Assembly (NCBI GenBank): GCA_018902385.1
Contig: JABSSW010000010.1
Location: 620,001 to 684,000 of the forward strand
DNA: 64,000 nucleotides
DNA from: Physcia stellaris
Lineage: Eukaryota > Ascomycota > Lecanoromycetes > Caliciales > Physciaceae
Reading direction: 5' to 3'
The notes beneath the pieces were generated by a model, which saw only the letters and a list, made by a program, of their open reading frames with translations, was not told the origin of the DNA and searched no databases. Below are positions 1-12,385 of this stretch, one piece after another. Every line of letters begins with the position of its first letter. Position 1 is the first letter of the stretch. A program made the position numbers and the translations under genes.

Positions 1-296
1 GCTCGTTTTTTTCTTTCTGTTAATCGTTGATCGATCATGATTTGAAAAAGCATAAAAGTTGTTGTTTAATGAATTCGATGTCTCGTTTCTTTCGTCTTGT
101 GATTTGAAAAAATTTTAAAAATTGTTGTATGTTTTGTTTTATTGTTTAACGAATATGATAAAAACTTATCTTTGTTGTGACTTCGTTTTGATTTAACACG
201 ACTGATAATCGTCTTTATTTTCTATTATTTTTGAGACTTCAATCGTTCGATAAATACGAAAAAAAAAGAGTGAGTACAGTTTTGACAATACAATCT

Positions 297-510
297 CGAA
301 AAAGCGTATTTGACGTACTGTACGAACAATTGTTAAAAGAAAAAAAGCAATCTAATAGACAGTACAACTTCGAAAAAATGTATTGATCAAGATGTTCACG
401 TTCAAATAGTATCGTTTCGAAAAAGCGTATTATAAAGTCATTACATATTCGTTAAAATCACATAATATCGCTTCGAAAAAACGTATTATGCAGTCATTAC
501 ATTTCGATCT
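297..510 (+). repeat. degenerate repeat of a TTCGAAAAAGCGTATT-like motif
   Basis: The core motif recurs near 297, 371, 416 and 472 with small changes. The last two copies also share a following stretch reading roughly TATNNAGTCATTACAT. Spacing is 45-75 bp, so this is a loose array and not a clean tandem repeat. Confidence 0.55.
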
Positions 511-1125
511 TGCAAAGCAAAAATTCGATCAAAAAGAACAAATAGTGTTGAAAATATTTGATTTTTTCGCATATTAATCGATTTGATTTTCTGATAAATC
601 TTAATCACGTCAAAAAAATTCGATTTTGCACTTTTCGCATCGATGCATGCTCGACGCATTCGATGCATCATTTTTTTTATCGATTTCTCGATCATTTTCA
701 GCTTTTCGCATCGCATCGACATATTTTATAAACTTTTTACAATCAAATTACATAAAGATCGATTCATTGATGTCGCAAGAAGTATTTGAAAATTCTGAAA
801 TTCACAATGATGCTATCAAATCATGATGTGATTTGCATTCTCGTCAATATCGCACTACTCAAGCAATTGATATTTGTTTCATGATGTATTTTCTACTCAA
901 TTTTAGATATCGAATTTCACATCGATGCTTCATTTCATGAAAATGCATATTTAGAACGTCGCAATTCTTCAGATGTTCGATCGCACGTCTTACAAATCGA
1001 CTCTACGTCATATCTGAAATCACGAATTTCGATTCGTTCGTTTTTGCAATTTTCGCATCGATGTATGATTTAACTCTACAGAATTTACGTCATTCGAAAA
1101 GCTTGCTCGAAAGTTTCAAACAACA

Positions 1126-1190
1126 CATCGTTGAAAAAACTTCAGAATTCATCGTTGAAAAAACTGAATTTACATCGCTGAAAAAGTTTG
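1126..1190 (+). repeat. short tandem repeat, about 24 bp unit
   Basis: Three neighbouring copies of CATCGTTGAAAAAACT-like sequence start near 1126, 1149 and 1173. A second motif, CGAAAGTTTCAAAC, occurs at about 1109 and 1193 and flanks the array. In one frame this gives a short repeated peptide, but no gene is supported. Confidence 0.5.
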
Positions 1191-1484
1191 CACGAAAGTT
1201 TCAAACTGAACTCGTCAAAATATTGAGCAAAAAACACAAGCGATTGCTGTGAAAAAGTGTTGAAAATACAATTTTCGCAAATGTGCTCGACAGATGTTGC
1301 AATCAAAATTCATTGATATAAATCGATCAATCGAGATTAGCGTTTTGACATTCGCACACATCTTGTGTTTTCATTTGCATGTATGTTATCAAAACAACGA
1401 AATTCAAAACAATAAAATGATAGTCATTCATGATTTTTTCAATATTTTTTGTAATTTTATTGTTTTTTTTCGTTTCGTCATCAT

Positions 1485-1722
1485 TGTTACGAACATGTCT
1501 GACAGATAATTTATGTTAATTTGACAAATAAATAATTGATATGATATGTGATCGAACAACGAATTATGTTTTAATTTTACGTTGAAATTAACGTGATTTG
1601 AAATTTGACGTCGCACATTGTTTGCAATTTCAACATTTTGTATTTATTTGTTTTTGCAAATTTATTGTTTTCGTTTAATTAATCAATAATACGTTTATTC
1701 AAACACGATTCATGATATTACA
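1485..1722 (+). repeat. left LTR of element A
   Basis: Begins TGTTACGAACATG and runs to about CATGATATTACA. It matches 7969-8192 in the same orientation and 22,110-22,340 in reverse, so it defines one LTR family with three copies here. The exact 3' edge is uncertain by a few bases. Confidence 0.88.
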
Positions 1723-2295
1723 ATAAATTTTCAATTTTATCGTTCGTCGTGATACGCGAACGTTCAAAAATAAAATTTCAAAATCGATTAAATTTTTTTG
1801 ACGAAACAAACGACGAAAAGTTTTGTTGATCAAACAAACGATCAAAAATTTTTTTGACGAAACATTTGACGAAAATCGTGAAATAACAAATCGAATTTTC
1901 ACGCAAACGACAATTTTCGACGATAAAAAACGAAAATTGACACGATTAATTTTTTTTTTTTTCATTTTCAATTTTTCATTTTTAGTTATGATTCGAAATC
2001 ATCACAAAACAATTTTTTCGAATTTTTATTTCGATGAAACAACGTTTCAAAACGTTACGTTTCAATGTGAATCGTATGTTGCAAAATTAACGACAATTTT
2101 TTTGACGAAAATTTTGTCGAACAATTCAAACGTCGTCGATTTATATTAACGATCGAATTCATAAAAATGAAAAATGACGAAATCATTCATTTTTTGAATA
2201 TCGTCATTATCGATCAATTAAAATGATAAATCAATCATAAAATCGTCGATTTTTTAAAAAAATTTGATCGATTACGTATCGATCGTGACAATTAT

Positions 2296-3331
2296 TTGAA
2301 CGTTTTGATTCAATATCAAAATTTGTACAATATTGTCAACGTCGATCGTGACGAATTGATCAATACAAATATCGAATTAAATAAAATTCGTAAAAAATTG
2401 AATATTTTGAAAAACGAATACGAAAAACAACGTGATCGATTTTTTGATCAAACAAAAAAATTACATTTTTTTTCAAAAAAATCACGACGTTTTGTTAATC
2501 ACAAAATTCGCGATCGTGCACGAAATTTTGACGTCGACGATAAAAAAACGACGACGAAATCAACGTAATTAATTTTTTCAATAAAAACAAACGACGTTTC
2601 AAAAACATTCAAATTTTTTTAAATTTATCGATGAAATAAAATTTATTTGACGTGTTTGAAAAACAAAAATACACGATAAAATGACGATTAACGTTGATTA
2701 TTACGATACGAACATAATCGCAATCATTATTGTGATTGATTGAATTGAAAATGATGTCGATAATCACATACAATCGATTCGTGATATCGATATAAATCAT
2801 TTCAAAATTGACATATGATGTTGAAATTTTTGAATTATTTTTCGAAAATTTTGATTTCAAACGCAATATGCGTAATCAATTTCGAACATTGATCATAAAT
2901 ATTCAAAATTTTCAATTTTTTTATTTTATTTTTTTCGTTTTAACAATTCAATTGATTATAACGAAATCATCAAAATCGAAAAATTGATGAACAAAATTTT
3001 TGAAATTTGAAAAAAACGATGAATGTATATTCACGTGAATTTATCACGTTCGATAAAATTCGAATATTTTACAACAAATATACAATCGACAATCGAATTT
3101 TCGAAAAAAAAAATCGCGACACGTCAACAACGTTTTGAATTGTTTCAATTCAAATCAATTTTTGTCGTTTCGATTTCGATGTTTTTTACGAAATTTGTTA
3201 TTTCGATTTTTTTCGTGAAATTTACAATTTATTTTCATTTCAACGTTGAAATCAAAATTCGTGATTCGATGATCGACAAATTAATCGTCACGAACAAATA
3301 TTTTCTATGTGATGAAATCGATCACGTATAA
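2296..3331 (+). pseudogene. gag region of element A
   Basis: A charged, probably coiled-coil segment rich in Lys, Asn and Asp (2296-2568) is followed by low-complexity sequence. Near 3290-3331 there is a trace of a CCHC-type zinc knuckle (CDEIDHV-like) just before the protease. Placement rests on element order and on this trace; capsid similarity is not readable. Fossil, many breaks. Confidence 0.6.
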
Positions 3332-3435
3332 AAAAAATATTCAAACGTTTACAAATATCAAAAACGTTATTAACACAAAATGCAAATGTTTTACATAAAC
3401 ATGATCAACGAATCGAACGAATTTGATTCGAAAAA

Positions 3436-3834
3436 TTGATAATTTACATCAAAAACGCGATTGATGAATGTTTAAAAAATTTTTTTATTTATATGACGAA
3501 TTGTTTGATTTTTTTTGTCAAACGATTTTTAATTATCAATTGTACGTTGTCATTCAACGATAATAAATATAAATTAAAAATTTTAATAAACATTGATGCA
3601 ATTGATTATGTTTTCATTGATAAAAAAATTGCGCAATTTGTATGCAACATGTTGAACATGAATTTCGTATTTTTATTAAAATCGAAATTCATTATCGAAT
3701 TCGACAATCGTCAAATTTTTTCAATAATTCATGTTATTTATTTCAAATTGACAATTGATTTGCATTTCGAATTGACAATTTTTTTGTTCATTATCGATTT
3801 GAACAATCATTCGATAATTTTAAAAAAATCGTGA
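3436..3834 (+). pseudogene. retropepsin-like protease region of element A
   Basis: The translation shows the spacing of a fungal Ty3/gypsy aspartic protease: a hydrophobic strand leading into ILINIDAIDYVFID at the active-site position, then a run of beta-strand-like segments ending in a DLNNHSIIL-like tail. The family acts on the Gag-Pol polyprotein inside the particle. Position between gag and reverse transcriptase agrees. Fossil, not functional. Confidence 0.72.
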
Positions 3835-4785
3835 ATAAACAAACATGAAATTATTTTGAATATGATTTACGATAAATTGATTTTCAAATCGTTCAAATGT
3901 AATTATCATGACAATATATTCATCAAAACAATGCAAATTCGACGTTTGAAAATTTTTGATTCAAATCGTCGATAAAACGTATTTAATTGACGTCGCGATG
4001 TTTTTTTATCGAAAACAAATAACGCGAAACATATTGTTGCAATAAAATTTCGATATACGATTTTATTTCGTTCGCAATTTAATTTTTCAACGTTTTATGT
4101 ACAAAACGAATCAAACGTATTCGATTCAAAATGTTTCGATTGTTTTATTCATTCGAAAATCGATCAAAATGACGAATCGTTCGTCGTTAAATCAAATCAT
4201 TCAAAAATTGATATCACAACGATTACGAAAACGACATTTCATCAAAAAAATTTGAAAAAACAACGCAACAAACGTTGAAAAATCAAAAAACAACAATTCG
4301 AAATTTTTTCATTTTCGAAATTGAATTCAAACGATTCGATAAATATCGCGATAATTGATGCGATTTTTTTTTGTTTATTCGTCGATTTCAAAAATCGAAA
4401 ACAAAAAATGCAATGTTTTTTTATTACGATCAATCAAATCGATTTCGCATTCAAAACATTGCGAACAAATTTTGAATCGTTGAAAATTGTCGTCATGATC
4501 AAAAAAATTTTAAAACACGAACAAATCAAATCGATTTTTGAACGTATAATGAAAAAAATATCGAAATATTTCAAACATTTGTCAAAAATATTCGATTTTC
4601 AAAAAACAATTGAATTGTCGTCGCATCGAATTTACGATCACAAAATCGAATTTTTAAACGATAACAATACATTGTTTCGAAATCGAATATATTTTTTGTT
4701 CGAATTCAAATTTCAAAAATTCAAAAAATATTTGAAAAATAATTTTCAAAAAAATTTCATCGTATTCAATTAAACAACATACGTT

Positions 4786-5270
4786 TTGTTCGTTTTATTT
4801 GCAATCAAATCAAATGATCAATTACGTTTGTGTGTGAATTATCGACGATTTAATCACATCACGAAACGCAATCGATATGTCATTTTTTTAATCGAAAAAA
4901 TTTTAATTAAAATGCAAAATTGCAAATATTTGATCAAATTGAATATCATATCGATTTTCAACAAATTTCGAATGAATGAAAAAAATGAAAAATTTATCAC
5001 ATTCGTTATTTTCATGAAATTGTACAAATATCGAATATTATTTTTCGAATTGATCAACGAATTCGCGAATTGACAACATTACATTGAACGATTTGTTATT
5101 CAATTTTTTGAACGATTTTTGTCAAATTTATTTAAATGATATTTTCATTTATAACAAATTCAAAAAAAAACACATCGTTCACGTTCGTAAAATGTTGAAA
5201 AAATTCAAAAAAATCGAATTACAAATGAATATTGAAAAATGCGAATTTTTAAAAAAAAAACATTTTTGAA
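4786..5270 (+). pseudogene. reverse transcriptase domain of element A
   Basis: Clear Ty3/gypsy reverse transcriptase: LRLCVNYRRFNHIT at the family block normally read RxCVDYRxLN, then KLNIISIFNKFRM at the first metal-binding block, then the YLND(I) catalytic block followed by HIVHVRKMLKKF and EKCEF. These are among the best conserved parts of the family. The linker upstream (about 3900-4780) is AT-rich and weakly conserved. Fossil. Confidence 0.88.
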
Positions 5271-5559
5271 CGTCATATTATCGATAAATGATTTTCGCAT
5301 AAATTCGAAAAAATAAAAATCATTGTCAATTGAAAACGTTTTACAAATTTGAAAAAAATACAAATTTTCGTGAATTTCGTCAATTTTTACAAACGATTCA
5401 TTCGTGATTTTTCGAAAAAATTCGAATTTTCATTCGAATGATCAAAAAATTCGTGAATTTCGAATGAATTGTTAAAATCGAAAAAATTTTCAATTTTTTC
5501 AAAAAACAATAATCGAAATTTTCATATTACGACATTACGATCGAATCAAACAAATCATT

Positions 5560-5790
5560 TTGAAAATTGATTTTTTTGATTACGTCAATACGAAAATATT
5601 ATTTCAATACGATAACGAAAAAATTTTGCATTTCGTTGTTTTTTATAATCGCAACATGATTTCAGTCGAATGCAATTACGAAATTTATAACAAAAAATTG
5701 TTAATTATTATTCGTTGTTTAAACATTAACGTTTTAAATTTGAAAACATTGAAAAATCGATCAAAATTTTCATTGATCACAAAAATTTGA
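5560..5790 (+). pseudogene. RNase H domain of element A
   Basis: The block YVNTKILFQYDNEKILHFV, then YNRNMISVECNYEIYNKKLL, matches the Ty3/gypsy RNase H blocks normally read TDASxxAxGxVLxQ and SRxMxxxExNYxIxxKELL. It lies where expected, downstream of the reverse transcriptase. Fossil. Confidence 0.85.
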
Positions 5791-6049
5791 AAATTTTCAT
5801 GACGTCAAAAAAATTAATTTTTCGTCAAATTTGTTGAACAAAAATTTTTTCGAAATTTAATATTGTTATTCAATTTCAATTCGAAATTCAAAACGTTAAA
5901 ACAAATGTTTTGATTCGTATGTTTGATTCACGATCAAAAAACGATATTGACGAACGACATTAATATCGAAAACAAATATTGTTTATTTCGAAACGATTCG
6001 AAATTCACGCGATGAAAATTGACGAATTTATTTATGAACGAATTTTTGT

Positions 6050-7500
6050 TGTCAACAAAATTGACGATAATTGCACGATTTATCGTGAAATTATCGAACA
6101 AAATTTCATTTCAATAAATGAAATTGATTTACGAAATTGCATTGAAAAAAACGACGTTTTATATCGAAAAAATCGATTTTGAATGTTCGTCGATGTTTTT
6201 TTATTCGTTGATTTTTTCAAAAAAATTCATGAATTTTTTGTTTCGAAACATTTAAATTTTAATCGCATGAAAAATTTTATACGTCGCGATTATTATTGAT
6301 TTAATATGCGCAAAACGATTCGTCGATACGTACGTAATTGTTATGAATGTCAACGCACGAAAATTTTCAAAAATCGCAAAAACGATTTATTTATTTTTTT
6401 GATTATATTTTTGCAACGTTGAATCGACATATTAATAAATTTCATCATCGAATTGTTCGACGTTTACGATCATAATGTTATATACACGATAATTGACAAA
6501 TTTAACAAAAAACGTCATTACGTGTTTTGTATCGTCGACGACGAAAATATCAATGTTAAAATCACGATCAAAATATTCATCAATTACGTATTTCGTACAT
6601 ATGAATTATTTTTTTCGATAACGTTTGATCGAAATTTTCAATTTATATCGTTCGTTTAATAAACATTTTGTCGAATTTTCGACATCAAATGTAAATTTTT
6701 CATCGTTTTTCATTCAAAAATCGATGAACAAATCGAAAAAATCAATCAAAATATCGAAAAACAATTGCGACAATATTGCAATTACATGCAAAACGATTGA
6801 AACGTTTGATTGTTCATAATCGAATTTGCAAACAACAACGCAATATTTGCAACAACAAAATTATTTTCATTTTTTATCAATAAAAATTTTCATTTTCGTA
6901 TAAATTTTTTATCAAATTTTATTTCGTATATTACAACGAAAAAACGATTTTTGATCGTCAAAACAAAAAATATTATCGACACGATACAAAATATTTTCAA
7001 TTACGTACGAAATCATGCAAAAATGATTTAAAAACGTATAACAATTCAAATCAACAAACATCGAAAAATCGTAAAATACGTCGAAAAAAATTTCGTTTTT
7101 TTCGATCGACGAAACATCAAAACGATCAAATCGTTTAACAAATTCAATAACAAAAAATTAAATTTTTACAAAATATTACAACGTATGAACAATTCATATC
7201 AATTCAAATTGTTTGAAATTATACATATTTACGATGTGTTTCATTGTTGATTTTTGCGCAAAAATTTTCGTAATTCATTCGAAAATCAAATCAATGAATT
7301 TTTTGATTTTGTTATAATCAACGAAAATTTCGAATGAAAAATGAACGATATTTTGAAATTTCGATATTATTACAATCGTTTTCAATATCGTGTCAATTGA
7401 TCGAATTGATCGCATAATCGAACATGATATTATGTCGACAACGAAAAATTTAATAATGTTCGCGACGTAATGAACGATTTTTATCGCATTCATTTCACGA
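6050..7500 (+). pseudogene. integrase with chromodomain-like C-terminus, element A
   Basis: An HHCC-type zinc-binding segment lies near 6130-6390 (ending in a YVRNCYECQR-like motif). The catalytic core follows near 6450-6700, including an IDKFNKKRHYVF block and a TFDRNFQFIS block. The C-terminal part (6900-7250) contains RRNIKT- and FHC-like landmarks common to fungal chromoviruses, and a YRVN-like chromodomain trace lies near 7330-7500. Known role: insertion of the cDNA, with the chromodomain steering it to heterochromatin. Fossil. Confidence 0.82.
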
Positions 7501-7954
7501 TTGCAAATTCAAAATCGTTCAAAACGTTAATTTCAATATTTTAAAACGTCGTTAACGAATCAAATTTTTCAACAAATCGTCGTCGTTTTCGAAAAAAAAT
7601 CGTCATGTTGACATTAATCGAAATTATATTCAATTAAAATTTGAAAATTTCGAATTCAATACATTTATTTCGATTTTATTTTCGCAACGTTTTCGCAATT
7701 TTTAATTTTCGTTATCGTTTTCGTGTTATTTACAATCAAAATTTACATCGCATGAAAAACTGAATCGTGTCAAAAATATTTTCAAAAATTGTTGTCAAAT
7801 TTTATCGAATTTTGAAACAACAACGAAACATTTGAAAATGAAAAATGATAATCGTGAAATTTTTGAATTTTGCAAATATTCAAATCAATCAACAAAATTT
7901 TGAAAAAAATTTTTCAATTTCGAAATAACAACGAATCGTCGAAACGACGTTCGC

Positions 7955-7968
7955 GAAAAAAAAATAAT
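7955..7968 (+). other. polypurine tract before right LTR of element A
   Basis: A GAAAAAAAAATAA-like purine run sits immediately 5' of the right LTR, as expected for the plus-strand primer. The same arrangement is seen in reverse for element B near 22,341-22,356. Confidence 0.7.
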
Positions 7969-8192
7969 GTTACGAACATGTTTGACAAATAAATTTGACA
8001 AATAAATAATTAATATGATATGTAATTGAACAACGAATTATGTTTTAATTTTACGTTAAAATTAACGTGATTTGAAATTTGACGTCGCACATTGTTTGCA
8101 ATTTCAACATTTTGTATTTATTTGTTTTTGCAAATTTATTGTTTTCGTCTAATTAATCAATAATACGTTTATTCAAGCACGACTCATGATAA
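7969..8192 (+). repeat. right LTR of element A
   Basis: Begins TGTTACGAACATG like the left LTR and stays alignable through TTTATTCAAGCACGACTCATG. It is slightly shorter than the left copy. The 3' edge is approximate. Confidence 0.88.
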
Positions 8193-9712
8193 AAACGAAT
8201 ATTTTGATAAAAATGTTTAAATTTCGTTTCGTCGAAAACAACGAACGTGAATTTTATAAAAAACAAATTTTATTGTCATTTTTTCGATTGTAATTATGTT
8301 CGATTGACGTTTAAAACGATTTGTACGAACGCGTCATGCAAATCAATCGAAAAAACGAAAATTGTATTAATTATTGTTAAATTTTGATCGAAAAACAAAT
8401 CATTAAACGAAAAAATAAATTTGCAAATTGTTTCAATCGAAACGAAATTTTTTTTAACAACGAAAATTTATGAATGTCAAATCAATTAAATTTTATGATG
8501 AAAATAATTCGTAACGTTCACGATCAATTTTTTTGTGCATATTCGAACATAAATCGTATTAAAAATTTCATTAAACGTTATTATTATTGATTTAATATAA
8601 AATTATTTATCAAACGTTATATTCGTAATTGTCGCAAATGTCAACGATCGAAATTTTTACACAATAATCGTCACGAATTATTAATTTCATCGTCGATTTT
8701 TAATCAACGATAAATTGATATATCGATAAATTTCATAATTTAATTATTTAATATCAAAAACAACAATGTCATTTGTATTATTATCGATCGTTTAATCAAA
8801 AAACGTAATTACATTTTTTGCGTGATCGATAACGATAATTTAACAATTCAAATTTGCGTCAAAATATTGTTATAGTACGTATTTCGTATTTATGAATTTT
8901 TTTTTTCATTATTTCAAATCGAAATGATTAATTCGAAAATCGCGTTTGAATTTTTTTTTGTAAACGATTAAAAATTAAATGTAAATCGTTTATTGTTTTT
9001 TAATTTGAAATCGATAATCAAATCGAACAAACAAATCAAAATATCGAAATGCGATTACGTTTGTATTGCAATTATCGTTAAAACAATTGAATTGATTGAA
9101 TAAATATCATGAAATTCGTTGACAACAACGATGTTTCAACAATTATCGAATTTATTTTATTTTTCATTAATAAAATTGTCATTTTCGAATGCATTTTAAA
9201 TCAAATTTAAATAATTACGAAATCATTAAAAAACGTTTATTAATTAAACAAAACAAATTTATTGTCAAAAAAATGAATCGTAATATTAAATACGTCAAAA
9301 TCAATATTATCGATACAAAACAAAAAATAATTATTTCAATCAACAAATTTCGTTTTTTAATAAATTTTGAAATAAAAAAATATGTTTGATTGAATTGTCG
9401 TTATATAAAAACGATTCGTTCGTCGAACAAATTCGATGACAAAAAATTGAATTTATACAAAATGATCAAAAAAAAATTTGATTTATAAATTAAAATTGTT
9501 TGACGACATGCATATTCATTCAATTTTTCATTTTCATTATTAAAAAAAAATTAAAAATTCGTTGAAAAAACAATATAACGATTTTTCAAAATCAATTATC
9601 GCAAACGAAATGTTTAAATAAAAATTCGATAATATATTGCAATTTCGATATTATTATTATCGTTTTTAATATCGTTGCAAAAAATCGAATTGAAATTTTC
9701 ATGATCGAATTT
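8193..9712 (+). mobile_element. fragment J: Ty3/gypsy integrase-bearing remnant, left part
   Basis: Between element A and element I lies sequence that translates, over several frames, like a second Ty3/gypsy integrase: a C-x2-C-QR block near 8625-8650, a DISINFI-like start of the core near 8700-8730 and an IIDRLIKKR-like block near 8780-8800. It is clearly different from A at the nucleotide level. It is interrupted at 9712 by element I and resumes at 21,484. Its 5' part is missing from the window. Fossil. Confidence 0.72.
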
Positions 9713-10001
9713 TGTAAAAAATTCAAAATTCAAAATTTGCAAAAAGCGCGAATCGAATTTTGTCAAATCAAATCAAATTCGAAATATCAAACAATAAAAC
9801 GAACAATTTCATCATATTAATAAAATTAACACAACAACGATTATCGCATTGATATTCGCGCATATGCGATAATTGATGTGTACGTTGCATTTAGCAGAAC
9901 GTGTATATAACAAATTTTTTAAAAAATAATTAATTTTGCAATTATTAGTTTAGAAATTATTTTGTTTTTTGTTATACATTTTTGATATCACGAATTTTAC
10001 A
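9713..10001 (+). repeat. left LTR of element I
   Basis: 289 bp, TG...CA ends, near identical to 21,195-21,483. The two copies differ at about a dozen positions, mostly transitions, of which roughly half are ApG/CpT and half CpA/TpG. Confidence 0.92.
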
Positions 10002-10963
10002 TTTTAATAATTGCAATAATCATCAGATTAGCATCATTCGTGTATAATTAGCAATCAAACAATTGAGTATTTTCATTGATCGAACGCGTTATGTTTTTTC
10101 AAAATTCGATTCGAACGAGAAATCGATTTTTCGAGAATTCGAACGAGAAACGATCAAAATCAAATCGAGAATGAAAAATTTACATCATACAATTAAGTAT
10201 CGCAATCATGATTTATTGTATTGTTTTATTATCACGTATCGTTCAATCTAAAAAACAAGCATGAATTCGAAAAATTAAAAATTTCAACGCAAAATTTCAA
10301 AAACATGCTATTCAATACAATGAGAAATTTACAATTACAGCAAGCAATTTTAATCATTCGATTTCATTGATATTTTCAGCGATAAACGTCAATCATTTCA
10401 AATTTCGATTATTCATAGCAATATCGACAAATCAAAAACGTCAAAACGATTGAAAAAGTTTGCGTAATTTGTCGAAATATTTATTCAAAATGAATTTTTG
10501 ATTTTTCAAATCACGAAAAACAACGCGAAAGTAACGATTCGAATCGATTCATTCGCAATTTCGAACATCAAACGTCAAAATATCAAAAACGTTTTTAAAA
10601 TTAAATCAGATCGTGATCACGACAAAAACTCGAATCAATACATTTTAATTAAAACATCAATGCATTCACAAAAACAAATCGAATGTTGATTTAAACAGAA
10701 AATTTCATCGACGATTGCAAAATCGCATGAATACAATGTCATTCAAAATCAAAATGACGATAAAAAATTCACATTCGATATGATTAACAAAAAATCAATC
10801 AAAATACATTGTATCATCGACATTTCGACAACGAAAATGTTGATTTTGCAAAAATTAATTTTGAAAAATTTCATATTGTTTCATCAAAAAAATGTTGATT
10901 TTGCAAGAATTGATTTTGCAAACGATAAAACAAATGAATGTTTCGATCATTTTCAATCAAATT
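10002..10963 (+). other. element I internal sequence left of E, no recognised gene
   Basis: Three short open frames occur (10,063-10,251; 10,498-10,689; 10,780-11,013). They lack Gly, Pro and Trp like every frame in the block. I recognise no domain. They may be remains of a gag-like frame or chance frames. Confidence 0.5.
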
Positions 10964-10968
10964 CGTAT

Positions 10969-11184
10969 TGTGACGAACGTGCATCGATTTCAACATTTGA
11001 AATCAACATTTGATCAATCATTAAAATTAACATTTTTATTTTATCACATCGAATGACAAAATCGAAATTCGTTTATGATCAAATTTTTTACATATGTTTT
11101 GTCAAATTTTCATGTAATTGTTTTTTATTTCGATATTCTCGTGTAATTATGTAATTAACTTATATTTTTGCATAACATTTCACA
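10969..11184 (+). repeat. left LTR of element E
   Basis: 216 bp with the inverted ends TGTGA...TCACA. It matches 16,434-16,649 closely, and 42,844-48,960 (element G, reverse, interrupted) and 25,579-25,757 (element D) more distantly. Confidence 0.9.
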
Positions 11185-12385
11185 TTATATCGAAATCAAT
11201 CACGTCATGTTCGTTATAAAATACGCGAACATTAAATAAACAAAACCTTTTGTTTTTAAATTCAATTGCGATAATGAAACATAATAAATTCGTATCGTTT
11301 TGATCATTCAACGAAAACAATTGAACATTAACAACGTGAATTAATTGTGAATGTGCAAAACGAAACATAATAAACTCGTCGTTGTGTTTTAAAAAACGTT
11401 CAAAACAAACGAATTTACGCGATAATTTCGATTCACAAACAACAATTTTTTTTTTTCAACGTATATTATTTGTTGATCACGAAAATGATTCGATTAAATT
11501 ATCAAATCAAATTTAAATTATCAATAAAACATTATACAGAATATTTGAGCAATGATCGAATCAAAAATTTCGTCGTTAAATCAAAAATCAAATTTTTGAT
11601 CATCAATATTCGAATCATTTTTTTTATTCGAGAATTTCTCGACATTTTATCAATTTTTTTAACAAATCGATTGTTTTTTCACATCAAATCGATAATTTCA
11701 AAAAACAATTTAGTAATTCGTTAAAAAATCATTTAATTTCTCATCGACATTTGATATTGCAATCAATTTTTTTGTTCGAAAAACAATTCGAAAACGTGTT
11801 TGTTGATTTTAATAAAACGATTTTTTTTTTCAATTTTTGCGATGAATTCAATTTCAATTTTTCGAAATTTCATATCGAAAATCATTATTATATCAGAAAT
11901 TTTCGATCGAATTTCATTTTTTCGATCGAATTAAAATCATTTATTTTTTTCGAAAATTTTTCGAAATTTTATTTATTTTGTTAACGAATCGATCGTTTTT
12001 TTTTATTCACTCGATCAAGTTCATATTTCGATTAGAAATTTTCGAATTTTTTCACAATATTTTTTCAAACAATCAACATTGAAATCATTTTTGATTTTTG
12101 AAAATTTTCAAAAATTACATTTGTCGATTTTGCAAATCAGTTTCGATTTTTCAACATTTGTGATAAAGTTGATAACATTTCTTATATTTTCGTTCAATAT
12201 TACGACAAAAATTCAGTATTGCGATTATTCAATTTTGACGAAAACATAAAAAAAATCATATTTGTTTCATTAACAAAACGTTTTGTTTTTTTCGTTTCGA
12301 TGTTGAATTCAATATCATCGCATCAAAAACAACAAGAAATTTTTAACGAAAAACTTTTTTCAGCATTCGATATTGATTTTATTCA

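Larger units (their letters stand above)
1..1484. other. AT-rich flank without a recognised gene, moderately mutated
   Basis: No coding family is recognisable on either strand. Like the rest of the block this stretch lacks GG and CC, but it still holds a fair number of CT and AG dinucleotides, so it is less mutated than the element next to it. It contains two small degenerate repeats listed separately. It may be the remains of another element or of former host sequence; I cannot tell which. Confidence 0.6.
1485..8192 (+). mobile_element. element A: Ty3/gypsy chromovirus fossil, near full length
   Basis: An LTR retrotransposon about 6.7 kb long with two similar LTRs. Its internal domains follow the Ty3/gypsy order gag, protease, reverse transcriptase, RNase H, integrase, and the integrase ends in a chromodomain-like segment, which marks the chromovirus branch known to prefer heterochromatin. 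A purine run directly precedes the right LTR. It is broken throughout by many RIP-like changes and cannot be active. No clear target-site duplication is visible; the right flank is fragment J but the left flank is not. The same family returns as element B on the other strand. Confidence 0.9.
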